This document shows positions 1 to 5,495 of a stretch of DNA of 23,444 bases, in pieces; the first letter of the stretch is position 1, and every line of letters starts with the position of its first letter. The stretch covers positions 1 through 23,444 of IMG/VR virus record IMGVR_UViG_3300021425_000195; one strand, given 5' to 3'. The DNA is from a virus. The translations under genes were made by a program, and so were the position numbers. The notes below the pieces were generated by a model. It did no database searches. It was not told where the DNA came from and saw only the letters and a program-made list of their open reading frames with translations.

Positions 1-138
1 AAGACGTGGAGACAAATGCGTGCTGTTGGTCACAAACCAGTGCCCAAACAAGATAACGCTCTCAAAGAGGTATGTGTCAAGTTTAATAGCACATACCATG
101 CTAACCTTAACTACGAAAAAATCAACTCTGAACAATGA
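1..138 (+). CDS. 3' end of an unrecognised gene (partial)
   Basis: Open frame from the left edge to TGA at 136-138, giving the last 45 residues of a protein that begins outside the window. The tail is fairly basic and polar (begins KTWRQMRAVGHKPVPK, ends YEKINSEQ). No domain is recognised. Its stop overlaps the next ATG in an ATGA junction, which supports a translated gene in an operon with the following one. The rest of the gene is needed for any assignment. Confidence 0.6.
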   Translation, partial: KTWRQMRAVGHKPVPKQDNALKEVCVKFNSTYHANLNYEKINSEQ

Positions 139-266
139 CTATTTCTGAAGTAATGCTCGACCGCTGGCTCCTGGATCAGATTGAAGAAGAGTACGACGTG
201 ATCGAAGTGGAGAAGGACATGCCAATTGAGGAACTGTCCTATGAGACCTTGGAACTGCTCTCCTAG
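135..266 (+). CDS. Small acidic hypothetical protein (43 aa)
   Basis: ATG at 135 overlaps the upstream stop by four bases (ATGA), implying translational coupling. The 43-residue product is strongly acidic (EEEYDVIEVEKDMPIEEL) with no membrane segment or recognisable motif. Small acidic proteins of this kind are common in cyanophage accessory regions and are often early host-interaction factors, but no function can be assigned. The promoter of the next gene lies in and just after its 3' end. Confidence 0.6.
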   Translation: MTISEVMLDRWLLDQIEEEYDVIEVEKDMPIEELSYETLELLS

Positions 267-276
267 ACCCTATACT
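249..276 (+). promoter_or_regulatory. Sigma-70-type promoter for the 299-523 gene
   Basis: TTGGAA (249-254), 16-nt spacer, TATACT (271-276), preceded directly by GACCC as in several other promoters of this window. The expected start (around 283) leaves a leader of about 16 nt before ATG 299. Confidence 0.5.
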
Positions 277-298
277 AAGTTCATCAACGCAAGAGACC

Positions 299-523
299 AT
301 GACCGTCCAAACCGTGAAGCACTCCTTCTACCGCATTGAGATCGACTTCCCTGAGACCCCTCAGCACCCCATCGTGTATTTCCGCAAGGAAGGCAAGTGC
401 AAGACTGCTAAGGGCATGGAGCGTCAGATGAACCGCGTCACCAATGAGTCTTGTGATGCCTGGAGAGACTACAACTTCCGTCGCCTGACGGTCTCCCGTG
501 TGCCAGCGAGCGAAGTGGCATGA
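299..523 (+). CDS. Small hypothetical protein (74 aa)
   Basis: A 74-residue protein, basic overall (HSFYRIEIDFPETPQ near the N-terminus; then KEGKCKTAKGMERQMNR and FRRLTVSRV). It has two cysteines, no membrane segment and no domain I recognise. It has its own promoter and only a weak purine stretch (AAGAGA) before the ATG, so it is probably a monocistronic early-type gene. Codon use is rich in C-ending codons, unlike the A/T-rich structural genes. The GTGGCA element of the next promoter lies within its last codons. Confidence 0.65.
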   Translation: MTVQTVKHSFYRIEIDFPETPQHPIVYFRKEGKCKTAKGMERQMNRVTNESCDAWRDYNFRRLTVSRVPASEVA

Positions 524-558
524 TCAGTCTCCCAAACCCCACCAAGACCCTTTATACT
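515..558 (+). promoter_or_regulatory. Promoter with upstream GTGGCA box
   Basis: GTGGCA at 515-520 lies 38 nt before a TATACT -10 box (553-558), which is preceded by AGACCCT. No -35 hexamer is evident near 530. The same arrangement occurs at 5345, 6174 and 6539, suggesting an activator-type element. The predicted transcript starts near 565, upstream of the chosen ATG at 580. Confidence 0.5.
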
Positions 559-579
559 GACATCAGTTCAGACAACGAC

Positions 580-1038
580 ATGACCGCCACCATCACCAAG
601 TCCGAATCCTTTGCTGACTTCTGTGCCACTGCTGACGCTCGCAACACTCTCGAACTGAATGTTCGTAAGTGGTGCCTGATGCTGTGTGATGCACTGGAGC
701 AGAACTTCGTTGAAGAGAGCGTCAAGCGCCAGAAGTTCTTCGCTGCTAGTGGTAATGCAGACTACCACAATGCTCGCATCGAAGCATTGAAGAACGGTGA
801 GGACGCTTACAAGTTCATCATCGAGTCTGGTCGCAAGTATCACAAGATCATCATGGTTACTGAGTCTGGTTCTCGCTCTGTCCATGCATTTGTTGATAAG
901 AAGACTGGCGAACTTTACAAGTCTGCATCATTCAAGGCACCTGCTAAGGGAGTTCGTTTCGATCTTCGCATCATCAAAGATCGCGAGTTTGTCCTTGAAA
1001 ACTGTGACTGGGCAGGTGGATATCTCTATAAGAGTTGA
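580..1038 (+). CDS. Conserved cyanophage-type hypothetical protein (152 aa)
   Basis: The frame is open from an ATG at 520, but that start lies upstream of the predicted transcription start (about 565). The ATG at 580, giving MTATITKSESFADF, is therefore the likely start (152 aa). The body is mixed alpha/beta: an N-terminal helical part (ARNTLELNVRKWCLMLCDA, then VEESVKRQKFF) and a C-terminal beta-rich part (KIIMVTESGSRSVHAFVDK, then GVRFDLRIIKDREF). I recall proteins of this type in cyanomyoviruses without a known function. It is cytoplasmic, with no signal or membrane segment. The next promoter's -35 overlaps its stop codon. Confidence 0.7.
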   Translation: MTATITKSESFADFCATADARNTLELNVRKWCLMLCDALEQNFVEESVKRQKFFAASGNADYHNARIEALKNGEDAYKFIIESGRKYHKIIMVTESGSRSVHAFVDKKTGELYKSASFKAPAKGVRFDLRIIKDREFVLENCDWAGGYLYKS

Positions 1039-1063
1039 CAACGCTCTTCATACATACTATACT
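1035..1063 (+). promoter_or_regulatory. Near-consensus sigma-70 promoter of the overlapping-gene operon
   Basis: TTGACA (1035-1040), exactly 17 nt, TATACT (1058-1063). The -35 overlaps the stop codon of the preceding gene. The expected start near 1070 excludes the in-frame ATG at 1035 and supports ATG 1089 for the first gene of the long operon. Confidence 0.7.
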
Positions 1064-1088
1064 GTCACTCCAAGATTCTTTCACTCCC

Positions 1089-1325
1089 ATGTTCTACCTC
1101 GTTGCTGCTGGTAATGCCTACGCGATGGATCATTCAAGTGATACCATGTATGGCATGACGTGTTATGATGATCAAACAGTCGATATTGACGATTGTTATG
1201 ACATCGCCTATGATGAAGTTGATGAAGAAGAGCAAGAATATCTTGCTCACATCGCATACCATCTTCAGCAGATTGCTAAACTGACTGAAGAACACCGCAA
1301 AATTAATGAGGTATTTGTCAAATGA
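1089..1325 (+). CDS. Small acidic hypothetical protein (78 aa), first gene of the long operon
   Basis: ATG 1089 (MFYLVAAGNAYAMDHSSD) is chosen because it is the first ATG after the predicted transcription start; the frame extends upstream to 1035. The middle is extremely acidic (DDQTVDIDDCYDIAYDEVDE), followed by a helical end (YLAHIAYHLQQIAKLTEEHR). No SD is apparent. It overlaps the next gene by four bases (ATGA). Highly acidic small phage proteins are sometimes DNA mimics or inhibitors, but nothing here demonstrates that. Confidence 0.6.
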   Translation: MFYLVAAGNAYAMDHSSDTMYGMTCYDDQTVDIDDCYDIAYDEVDEEEQEYLAHIAYHLQQIAKLTEEHRKINEVFVK

Positions 1326-1570
1326 ATCTGCTACAAGATCACATCCGCGAGTTCATCAACCCATATCCTAACAGATACACTCGTGGTGCGTGGGAGATCC
1401 GTATTCTTCCGCACGAAGATCTAGATTATGATGGTGTTCAGAAGTTCTGGCGTCTCTTCAAGAAGTTTCCTAACGATTTTGCTGCTGCCGCTGTCTCTCT
1501 ACTCCCTGATGATGTAGAATTCATCCAGTACGACCACCTCAACAACGTTCTCTTCGCTAACAAACTATGA
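1322..1570 (+). CDS. Small hypothetical protein (82 aa)
   Basis: Starts in an ATGA overlap with the preceding gene and ends in an ATGA overlap with the next, so it is translationally coupled on both sides. The 82 residues include an aromatic-rich centre (VQKFWRLFKKFPNDF) and an acidic C-terminal third (LLPDDVEFIQYDHLNN). No signal peptide, membrane helix or known domain is seen. Confidence 0.65.
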   Translation: MNLLQDHIREFINPYPNRYTRGAWEIRILPHEDLDYDGVQKFWRLFKKFPNDFAAAAVSLLPDDVEFIQYDHLNNVLFANKL

Positions 1571-1794
1571 GCACTGATACCGAACGCCTGTCCTACCAGC
1601 GTGATCTTGTTTATGATTACTGCTGTGAGCGTTTTAAGGAACATATGGCAGCAGATGATCATGACTCTGCATTGGCACTTGCTGATGAATTCTTTGAGTG
1701 GTTAGACCCTGAGCAACTGGAAGATGAAGAAACACTGTACTACAATGAAGAAGAACTCCTCCAACTCTACGCCCAACGCATATCCGATCAGTGA
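1567..1794 (+). CDS. Small acidic hypothetical protein (75 aa)
   Basis: ATGA-coupled to the upstream gene. The protein is helical and strongly acidic, with a C-terminal run ending in RISDQ after many Glu and Asp residues. Its last 50 bases are shared out of frame with the next gene (ATG 1745). No domain is recognised. The acidic composition and position match the other small proteins of this operon. Confidence 0.65.
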   Translation: MSTDTERLSYQRDLVYDYCCERFKEHMAADDHDSALALADEFFEWLDPEQLEDEETLYYNEEELLQLYAQRISDQ

Positions 1795-1921
1795 TGAAAT
1801 GCGTGATCTCATTGTGCGTTACATGGAAGCATGTAACAAAGGTGAGACTAAACAAGCAGATGCTCTATTGACTCAAATTAAAAATGAAAGCAACAATTCT
1901 ACCTCTCCTGACAGCAATTAG
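1745..1921 (+). CDS. Small hypothetical protein (58 aa) overlapping both neighbours
   Basis: The frame is open from an ATG at 1724, but ATG 1745 (MKKNSSNSTPNAYPISDEM) gives the more economical start. The centre is a helix (EMRDLIVRYMEACNKGETKQ, then ADALLTQIKN). It overlaps the upstream gene by 50 nt and the protease gene by 38 nt, so only about 89 nt are uniquely its own. Those unshared codons read as a sensible amphipathic helix, which argues that it is real. Function unknown. Confidence 0.55.
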   Translation: MKKNSSNSTPNAYPISDEMRDLIVRYMEACNKGETKQADALLTQIKNESNNSTSPDSN

Positions 1922-2561
1922 TCTAGGAACAGCGCATGTAGCACTTGCCAATGAGGACAAGATCACCAAAGGTTTCTATTCTTATGATGCCATGGGATGT
2001 ATGCTCATGCGTGAGTGTAAGAAAGATGTGGATGAAGTGTTCAGCATGTTAGACATTAGTTCTAACTATGAGAACATGGAAGCATTCACACCAGTAACAC
2101 AAGAGTTCAATAATATGCTCATGACACTCAATCAAATTGGTGTCAAAGTATATCTTGCTGATGAGAGATACTTTCCAGCAGGGCATCGTGGTGTCTATCA
2201 CACTGTGAGCAATGCATTCTTCTTGAACAAAGCATTTATGGGTCGCCCATCTACATTGATGAGTGTAATGCGTCATGAAGGATGGCATGTAGCACAAGAT
2301 TGTATGGCAGGTAGTATTAAGAATAGCATGATTGCTATCATTTTACCTGAAGAGGACGTGCCACCTCTGTGGAGAGAAATGGTAGAGCGTACCTACCCAC
2401 CGTCTGCTGTGCCATGGGAGGCAGAGGCAACATGGGCAGGAAAGACCGCTGGAATGACCCAGAAGGCACTCCAAGCGTGTGCTGAGGGTAGCATGTGGGA
2501 GACCTATGAGCCAACCCCTCTCACGCGCCAATGGTTGGAGGAAGAGGGTTTCATCAAATGA
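1884..2561 (+). CDS. Exported HExxH (zincin-like) metalloprotease
   Basis: A 225-aa protein with a clear Sec signal peptide: MKAT, then a hydrophobic stretch, with a likely cleavage after ALA at residue 22. The motif HEGWH at residues 131-135 fits the zinc-binding HExxH of zincins. WEAEATW at 178-184 supplies Glu179 or Glu181 as a candidate third ligand, as in gluzincins. Cysteines near residues 39, 45 and 140 suit an exported protein. The substrate is unknown; the mature enzyme should act in the host periplasm or envelope, where it could affect lysis, superinfection or envelope proteins (inference). It begins inside the preceding gene (38-nt overlap) and ends in an ATGA overlap with a membrane microprotein. 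Confidence 0.7.
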   Translation: MKATILPLLTAISLGTAHVALANEDKITKGFYSYDAMGCMLMRECKKDVDEVFSMLDISSNYENMEAFTPVTQEFNNMLMTLNQIGVKVYLADERYFPAGHRGVYHTVSNAFFLNKAFMGRPSTLMSVMRHEGWHVAQDCMAGSIKNSMIAIILPEEDVPPLWREMVERTYPPSAVPWEAEATWAGKTAGMTQKALQACAEGSMWETYEPTPLTRQWLEEEGFIK

Positions 2562-2644
2562 GCACGGTGTTCATTTTTGCATTTGTTATTCTACTTACCA
2601 TTACACTTGAATTGACATGGGGTATCAAAAAGAACAAATTATAG
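2558..2644 (+). CDS. 28-aa single-pass membrane microprotein
   Basis: ATG 2558 overlaps the protease stop as ATGA. The product starts MSTVFIFAFVILLTITLEL and ends WGIKKNKL: one hydrophobic segment (about residues 4-20) and a basic tail, giving a likely N-out/C-in orientation by the positive-inside rule. Its end overlaps the next gene by 28 nt. Without it there would be a 55-nt gap in an operon that otherwise has none. Coupling to the exported protease suggests the two may work together at the inner membrane, but this is inference. Confidence 0.5.
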   Translation: MSTVFIFAFVILLTITLELTWGIKKNKL

Positions 2645-2820
2645 ATGCATTGGTCAAAGAGTATGAGTGGTTATGCCATGATGACTTTGACCCTGATAAT
2701 GATCCCACACCAGAAGAATACCTTGACAGCATCAAGGATCTATCCTATGATGAACTGGTAGAAGAGACACAGACTGACGACATCTTCACCCTTGATCAAT
2801 TCATGAGGACATATTCATGA
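2617..2820 (+). CDS. Small acidic hypothetical protein (67 aa)
   Basis: A 67-residue acidic protein (MGYQKEQIIDALVKEYEWL, then a Pro/Asp-rich turn and LDSIKDLSYDELVEE). Predicted to be helical and cytoplasmic. It overlaps the microprotein by 28 nt upstream and the next gene by four nt (ATGA). The family is unknown to me. Confidence 0.65.
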   Translation: MGYQKEQIIDALVKEYEWLCHDDFDPDNDPTPEEYLDSIKDLSYDELVEETQTDDIFTLDQFMRTYS

Positions 2821-3209
2821 CCTACGAAGCAGAAGTTCAATTCAAGTTTGATGCTACCTTCACTCCCACCTATGGTACATCATCCTGGACTGATGATGAC
2901 TTTATCCCTGAAGAGCATTACCTGATCACTGCACCTGCTGCTGATCTCAGCTGCAAACAGTATTTTAAGTTATTTGAGAAGTTCATGCTATGTGTAGGCA
3001 TGGACCCACAATCTATTCGCAGTGGTGCTATGTCATTGGTATTCAATGACTGTGTGCGTGAGGAAGATCAGCGTAAGGTGTGCAGTGAGTATGAACTCGT
3101 TATGTATGAAGACCTGGAGAAGAAATACCAGGAGTGGAAAGAGCGTGATGCTCAATGGGCAAAGATGAATGCTCAATATGAAAAGAACTTTGGTGAGGCA
3201 CAACAATGA
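2817..3209 (+). CDS. Hypothetical protein (130 aa)
   Basis: ATGA-coupled on both sides. The N-terminal half is beta-prone (YEAEVQFKFDATFTPTYG, then EHYLITAPAADLSC). The C-terminal third is a charged helix (YEDLEKKYQEWKERDAQW) that may form a coiled coil, suggesting a protein-protein interaction role. No catalytic motif, signal or membrane segment is seen. No family is recognised. Confidence 0.65.
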   Translation: MTYEAEVQFKFDATFTPTYGTSSWTDDDFIPEEHYLITAPAADLSCKQYFKLFEKFMLCVGMDPQSIRSGAMSLVFNDCVREEDQRKVCSEYELVMYEDLEKKYQEWKERDAQWAKMNAQYEKNFGEAQQ

Positions 3210-3592
3210 GTATCCCTGATTTTCAAACTGAAGAGCACCAACAAGAGTTTGAGGCACTATTTGAGCAGAAAGCAACCACCTACATCAATCTGATGAACAA
3301 GGTAAAGGACATGATGTATGGCACTGGTGCTGGTAATTATGCTAATCTACCAGGCACATGTCAAGAAGTTCTCAGAGACATTACACAATCATTGATGTAT
3401 GATACTGAGTATGCATTCAAGGATGCTCACCCAGAGTATAAGAACTCAGAGGATGAACTGTTCATTCCTTATCGTTCATTCAAGGAGAATGTGACAGAGG
3501 CACTTAAAGAAGCAATGCCATGTGCTCTCGAACAACACAATCAAGAAGTTCTTGCTAAATTAGCATGTGCGGACCATTTGACCAATGATTAA
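3206..3592 (+). CDS. Hypothetical protein (128 aa), mostly helical
   Basis: ATGA overlap with the upstream gene and an 8-nt overlap with the next. The 128 residues are largely helical (EEHQQEFEALFEQK near the N-terminus; ENVTEALKEAMPCALEQHNQ near the end), acidic overall and cytoplasmic. No motif allows a functional assignment. Confidence 0.65.
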   Translation: MSIPDFQTEEHQQEFEALFEQKATTYINLMNKVKDMMYGTGAGNYANLPGTCQEVLRDITQSLMYDTEYAFKDAHPEYKNSEDELFIPYRSFKENVTEALKEAMPCALEQHNQEVLAKLACADHLTND

Positions 3593-3965
3593 AGTAACAC
3601 AAGATGGCGAGAACAAATTCACAATCGAGTGGGACGAAAACGACCCCAACGAAAAGATGTTCAACAACTGGACAGAAGAAGACTTCATCAACGCAATCCA
3701 AGACAAACTCCAATCTCTCGAAGAACTTGGAGTGCTTGACAACGCAACCGAAGCAATCAACCAAATCAACGACCACATCGAAGACACCACGCTCCACGAG
3801 TTCATCGACCAAACAGCAGAAGAACTCTTCGAAGACATCAGTAACGCGGAGAAAATCCACGACTGGTACTCAGTCAAAGAAGAAGCAATCCGAGAGTATC
3901 AAAGTGATGAACTCTCGCAAGGTGGAGATGTTCCCCCACCACCCAACTTTCCCCTATTTCCTTGA
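3585..3965 (+). CDS. Very acidic hypothetical protein (126 aa)
   Basis: 126 residues, dominated by Glu, Asp, Asn and Gln (EWDENDPNEKMFNNWTEEDF; LQSLEELGVLDNATEAINQ), ending in a proline tail (GDVPPPPNFPLFP). Probably a helical, highly negative protein. The complementary strand also has long open frames here, a side effect of the composition; this frame is preferred because it sits in the operon and gives an ordinary acidic protein. The last 59 nt are shared with the 3907-4080 frame, so the proline-rich tail may partly reflect dual-coding constraint. Confidence 0.65.
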   Translation: MIKVTQDGENKFTIEWDENDPNEKMFNNWTEEDFINAIQDKLQSLEELGVLDNATEAINQINDHIEDTTLHEFIDQTAEELFEDISNAEKIHDWYSVKEEAIREYQSDELSQGGDVPPPPNFPLFP

Positions 3966-4080
3966 GGATCAAAGTGAAAATAAGAAATGCTGGTTCACCT
4001 GTGAAGAACATGCCCGAAAGTACATCGAACGATACAATCCAAAATACAAACTATACTGTTACACTGGAGGAGGACGGTGA
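3907..4080 (+). CDS. Small basic protein (57 aa), overlapped at both ends
   Basis: The frame is open much further upstream, but ATG 3907 (MNSRKVEMFPHHPTFPYF) gives a plausible 57-aa protein; the upstream extension is a Ser/Thr/Lys-rich shadow of the acidic gene. Tryptophan, two cysteines and many aromatic residues (CWFTCEEHARKYIERYNPKY) suggest a small folded unit, perhaps metal-binding through the Cys and His residues. It shares 59 nt with the upstream gene and 71 nt with the AbrB-like gene, leaving only 44 nt unshared. Confidence 0.5.
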   Translation: MNSRKVEMFPHHPTFPYFLEDQSENKKCWFTCEEHARKYIERYNPKYKLYCYTGGGR

Positions 4081-4198
4081 TGATTGTATTCTCCCCCTAC
4101 CACAACAACTTCTTAATGAATTAGGTTGGCAAGAAGGTGACATGCTAGAATGGATTATAAATGATGATGACACCATTACGATTAAAAAAGAACAATGA
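4010..4198 (+). CDS. AbrB/SpoVT-like swapped-hairpin DNA-binding protein
   Basis: 62 aa from ATG 4010. The frame extends to a TTG at 3962, but that part is unlike the family. Residues from about 15 on match the AbrB/SpoVT N-terminal fold: a beta strand (YTVTLEED), then DCILPLPQQLLNELGWQEGD, then a last strand (TITIKK). The pattern 'strand - LP..ll..lGw.eGD.l.w - strand' is characteristic of AbrB-type antitoxins and regulators, which dimerise to bind DNA. No toxin partner follows directly; the next genes are a 47-aa basic helical protein and an oxygenase. It may regulate phage or host transcription (inference). The first 71 nt also encode the end of the preceding protein. Confidence 0.65.
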   Translation: MPESTSNDTIQNTNYTVTLEEDGDDCILPLPQQLLNELGWQEGDMLEWIINDDDTITIKKEQ

Positions 4199-4338
4199 AT
4201 CAACGTCAATGGCAAGAAGTGGAGTCAATCGTTCGTAAAGAACAACAACGTGCTCTCCAACACTTAAACAATGCTCGTTACTATGAGTTAGCACCAATCC
4301 TTGATCATCTCTACAAACTAGCACATACACAAGAATGA
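4195..4338 (+). CDS. Small basic helical protein (47 aa)
   Basis: ATGA overlaps at both ends place it between the AbrB-like gene and the oxygenase gene. The product (MNQRQWQEVESIVRKEQQRA, ending YKLAHTQE) is almost certainly a single long helix or helical hairpin, rich in Gln, Arg and Leu. Its position after an AbrB-type gene invites comparison with a toxin, but there is no toxin motif. No function assigned. Confidence 0.6.
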   Translation: MNQRQWQEVESIVRKEQQRALQHLNNARYYELAPILDHLYKLAHTQE

Positions 4339-4955
4339 TCGTCCCATTATTCTCTTCACCCCTATATCAAACAATCGTCCCAGTAGATCAACACGACATT
4401 GATCTTGTAACTAACACTCAATACAATAGGTCTGAAGGGAATAATGGTTATATCTCTATCAACCAACAACTAATAAACAAAACACTAGAAGATAAGTTAG
4501 ATCCACATATCTCCCATTACATACACAACGAACTACAAATACAACAGTCATTCACTATCATCAACAGTTGGTGTAATAAACACATCAAAGGAGATTATCT
4601 ACCATCACACTCACATGCTAACTCTATCTTCACTGGCATATATTACATCCAAGTTCCCCCACAATCAGGTAACATACTCTCATTACATCAATCACCATTC
4701 ATACCATCATTTGTACCAGGAACAATAATACCAACAGTTAATCAGTCAAACATATACAACTCTAAATCAATAGACATTCATCTAGAAGAAGGAACATTAC
4801 TACTATTCCCATCACATATTGAACACTCAGCACCACAATCACAATCAGATCAAGTAAGATACGCTATCTCTTTTAATATATTCTTACACGGTGACTTTGG
4901 TGATTCAACTAATAGATTATCCATATCATGTCACAATACTCACATGGTGGATTAA
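4335..4955 (+). CDS. Putative 2OG-Fe(II) oxygenase (TIGR02466/2OG-FeII_Oxy_5-like)
   Basis: A 206-aa protein resembling the small 2OG-Fe(II) oxygenases widespread in T4-like cyanophages. HSHANSIFTGIYYIQVPP (residues 92-109) matches the 'H.H....SGvYYv..P' block with metal-binding His candidates at 92 and 94. LLLFPSHIEHSAP (155-167) supplies the distal His (161 or 164). VRYAISFN (174-181) supplies Arg175, the expected 2-oxoglutarate anchor. Such enzymes hydroxylate a substrate using O2 and 2-oxoglutarate; the substrate here is unknown. The coding strand is notably poor in G compared with neighbours. ATGA-coupled upstream; 28-nt overlap downstream. Confidence 0.7.
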   Translation: MIVPLFSSPLYQTIVPVDQHDIDLVTNTQYNRSEGNNGYISINQQLINKTLEDKLDPHISHYIHNELQIQQSFTIINSWCNKHIKGDYLPSHSHANSIFTGIYYIQVPPQSGNILSLHQSPFIPSFVPGTIIPTVNQSNIYNSKSIDIHLEEGTLLLFPSHIEHSAPQSQSDQVRYAISFNIFLHGDFGDSTNRLSISCHNTHMVD

Positions 4956-5131
4956 AACCATCATCAATTAATATACTACGTCTATTGTCTGAACTAGAAG
5001 GAGCATACCAATTAACCAAGTATATGGCATTTGATGATGATAACAAACTACTCACACAAATGAAGAACAAATACTATAAACTGTACTATAAGACAGTAAA
5101 AGAAGAACGTAATGCAATTGATTCTCAATAG
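4928..5131 (+). CDS. Small hypothetical protein (67 aa), last gene of the overlapping operon
   Basis: Starts 28 nt inside the oxygenase gene. The 67-residue product has a short N-terminal arm (MSQYSHGGLKPSSINILRLL) and a Tyr/Lys-rich helical body (MKNKYYKLYYKTVKEERNA). Cytoplasmic, basic, unknown family. A TTCTCAATA sequence in its last codons is repeated in the hairpin 60 nt downstream. Confidence 0.6.
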   Translation: MSQYSHGGLKPSSINILRLLSELEGAYQLTKYMAFDDDNKLLTQMKNKYYKLYYKTVKEERNAIDSQ

Positions 5132-5180
5132 CAATAAATCTTATGTTGTCAAGGTGCATCCGCGTCAATGATACCAAGGG

Positions 5181-5207
5181 TTCTCAATAAGCATACACTA
5201 TTGAGAA
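5181..5207 (+). repeat. Perfect 9-bp inverted repeat (hairpin)
   Basis: TTCTCAATA (5181-5189) and TATTGAGAA (5199-5207) flank a 9-nt loop. No T-run follows on either strand, so it is not a canonical terminator. It may protect the operon mRNA 3' end or act as a processing signal. A third copy of TTCTCAATA lies at the end of the preceding gene. Confidence 0.6.
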
Positions 5208-5344
5208 TGAATAATTAAAAAAGGTTAATTAAATACCCCTAGGTAGCTCGGTAGATACTGTGAAGTGTCTCAGAAGGTGCTCTGAGGATGTTGGCTTAGC
5301 ACGCAACCTATCGAAAGTCAAGAAAGCATGTGACAGGTCTCAAA

Positions 5345-5387
5345 GTGGCACAGAACCCCTCCCAGGCACCTCAGAAGGGTTTATAAT
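5345..5387 (+). promoter_or_regulatory. Promoter with upstream GTGGCACA box
   Basis: GTGGCACA (5345-5352) is followed 37 nt after its first base by TATAAT (5382-5387); no -35 hexamer is evident. It should drive the 5496 gene through a leader of about 100 nt, the longest in this region. Confidence 0.5.
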
Positions 5388-5411
5388 AATCTCAAGAACA
5401 CAGAAATCTCA

Positions 5412-5480
5412 CTTTTTGAGTTTTTTGAGTTTTTGAGAAATCTTAAAAAGTCATTTTTTTAAGATTTTGAGTTTTTTCCA
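5412..5480 (+). promoter_or_regulatory. T-rich leader with TTTTTGAG repeats and an A/T hairpin
   Basis: Three adjacent (T)5-6GAG units at about 5413-5437 and a further one at 5466-5477 flank a 12-bp perfect stem: AAATCTTAAAAA (5438-5449) with TTTTTAAGATTT (5456-5467), loop GTCATT. It lies between the predicted transcription start and the 5496 ATG, so it could modulate transcription (weak attenuator) or translation. Confidence 0.45.
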
Positions 5481-5495
5481 TTTTTTAACTTTTTA

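Larger units (their letters stand above)
5132..5495 (+). other. Non-coding structured region (364 nt)
   Basis: No credible gene on either strand. It holds: a perfect 9-bp hairpin (5181-5207); a 6-bp hairpin CTCAGA/TCTGAG (5269-5286); a further small stem GTTG/CAAC (5290-5307); the direct repeat CTCAGAAGG (5269-5277 and 5370-5378); the promoter at 5345-5387; and a T-rich leader with repeated TTTTTGAG and a 12-bp A/T hairpin. The mix suggests regulatory RNA or a recombination or processing site rather than decayed coding sequence. Confidence 0.5.

Noticed and set aside
3555-3877. Two long minus-strand frames opposite the acidic gene
   Set aside because: GAA/GAC-rich coding sequence commonly leaves the complement open; the products are Val/Phe- or Ser-rich low-complexity sequences.
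3604-3906. Upstream extension of the 57-aa frame (Ser/Thr/Lys-rich)
   Set aside because: Its composition is the +1 shadow of the acidic gene; the plausible protein begins at ATG 3907.
5181-5207. Hairpin as an intrinsic terminator
   Set aside because: No T-run follows on either strand; it is listed as an inverted repeat only.
5241-5256. GTAGCTCGGTAGA resembles a tRNA D-arm
   Set aside because: No acceptor stem, anticodon arm or T-loop GGTTCGA follows at the right distance.
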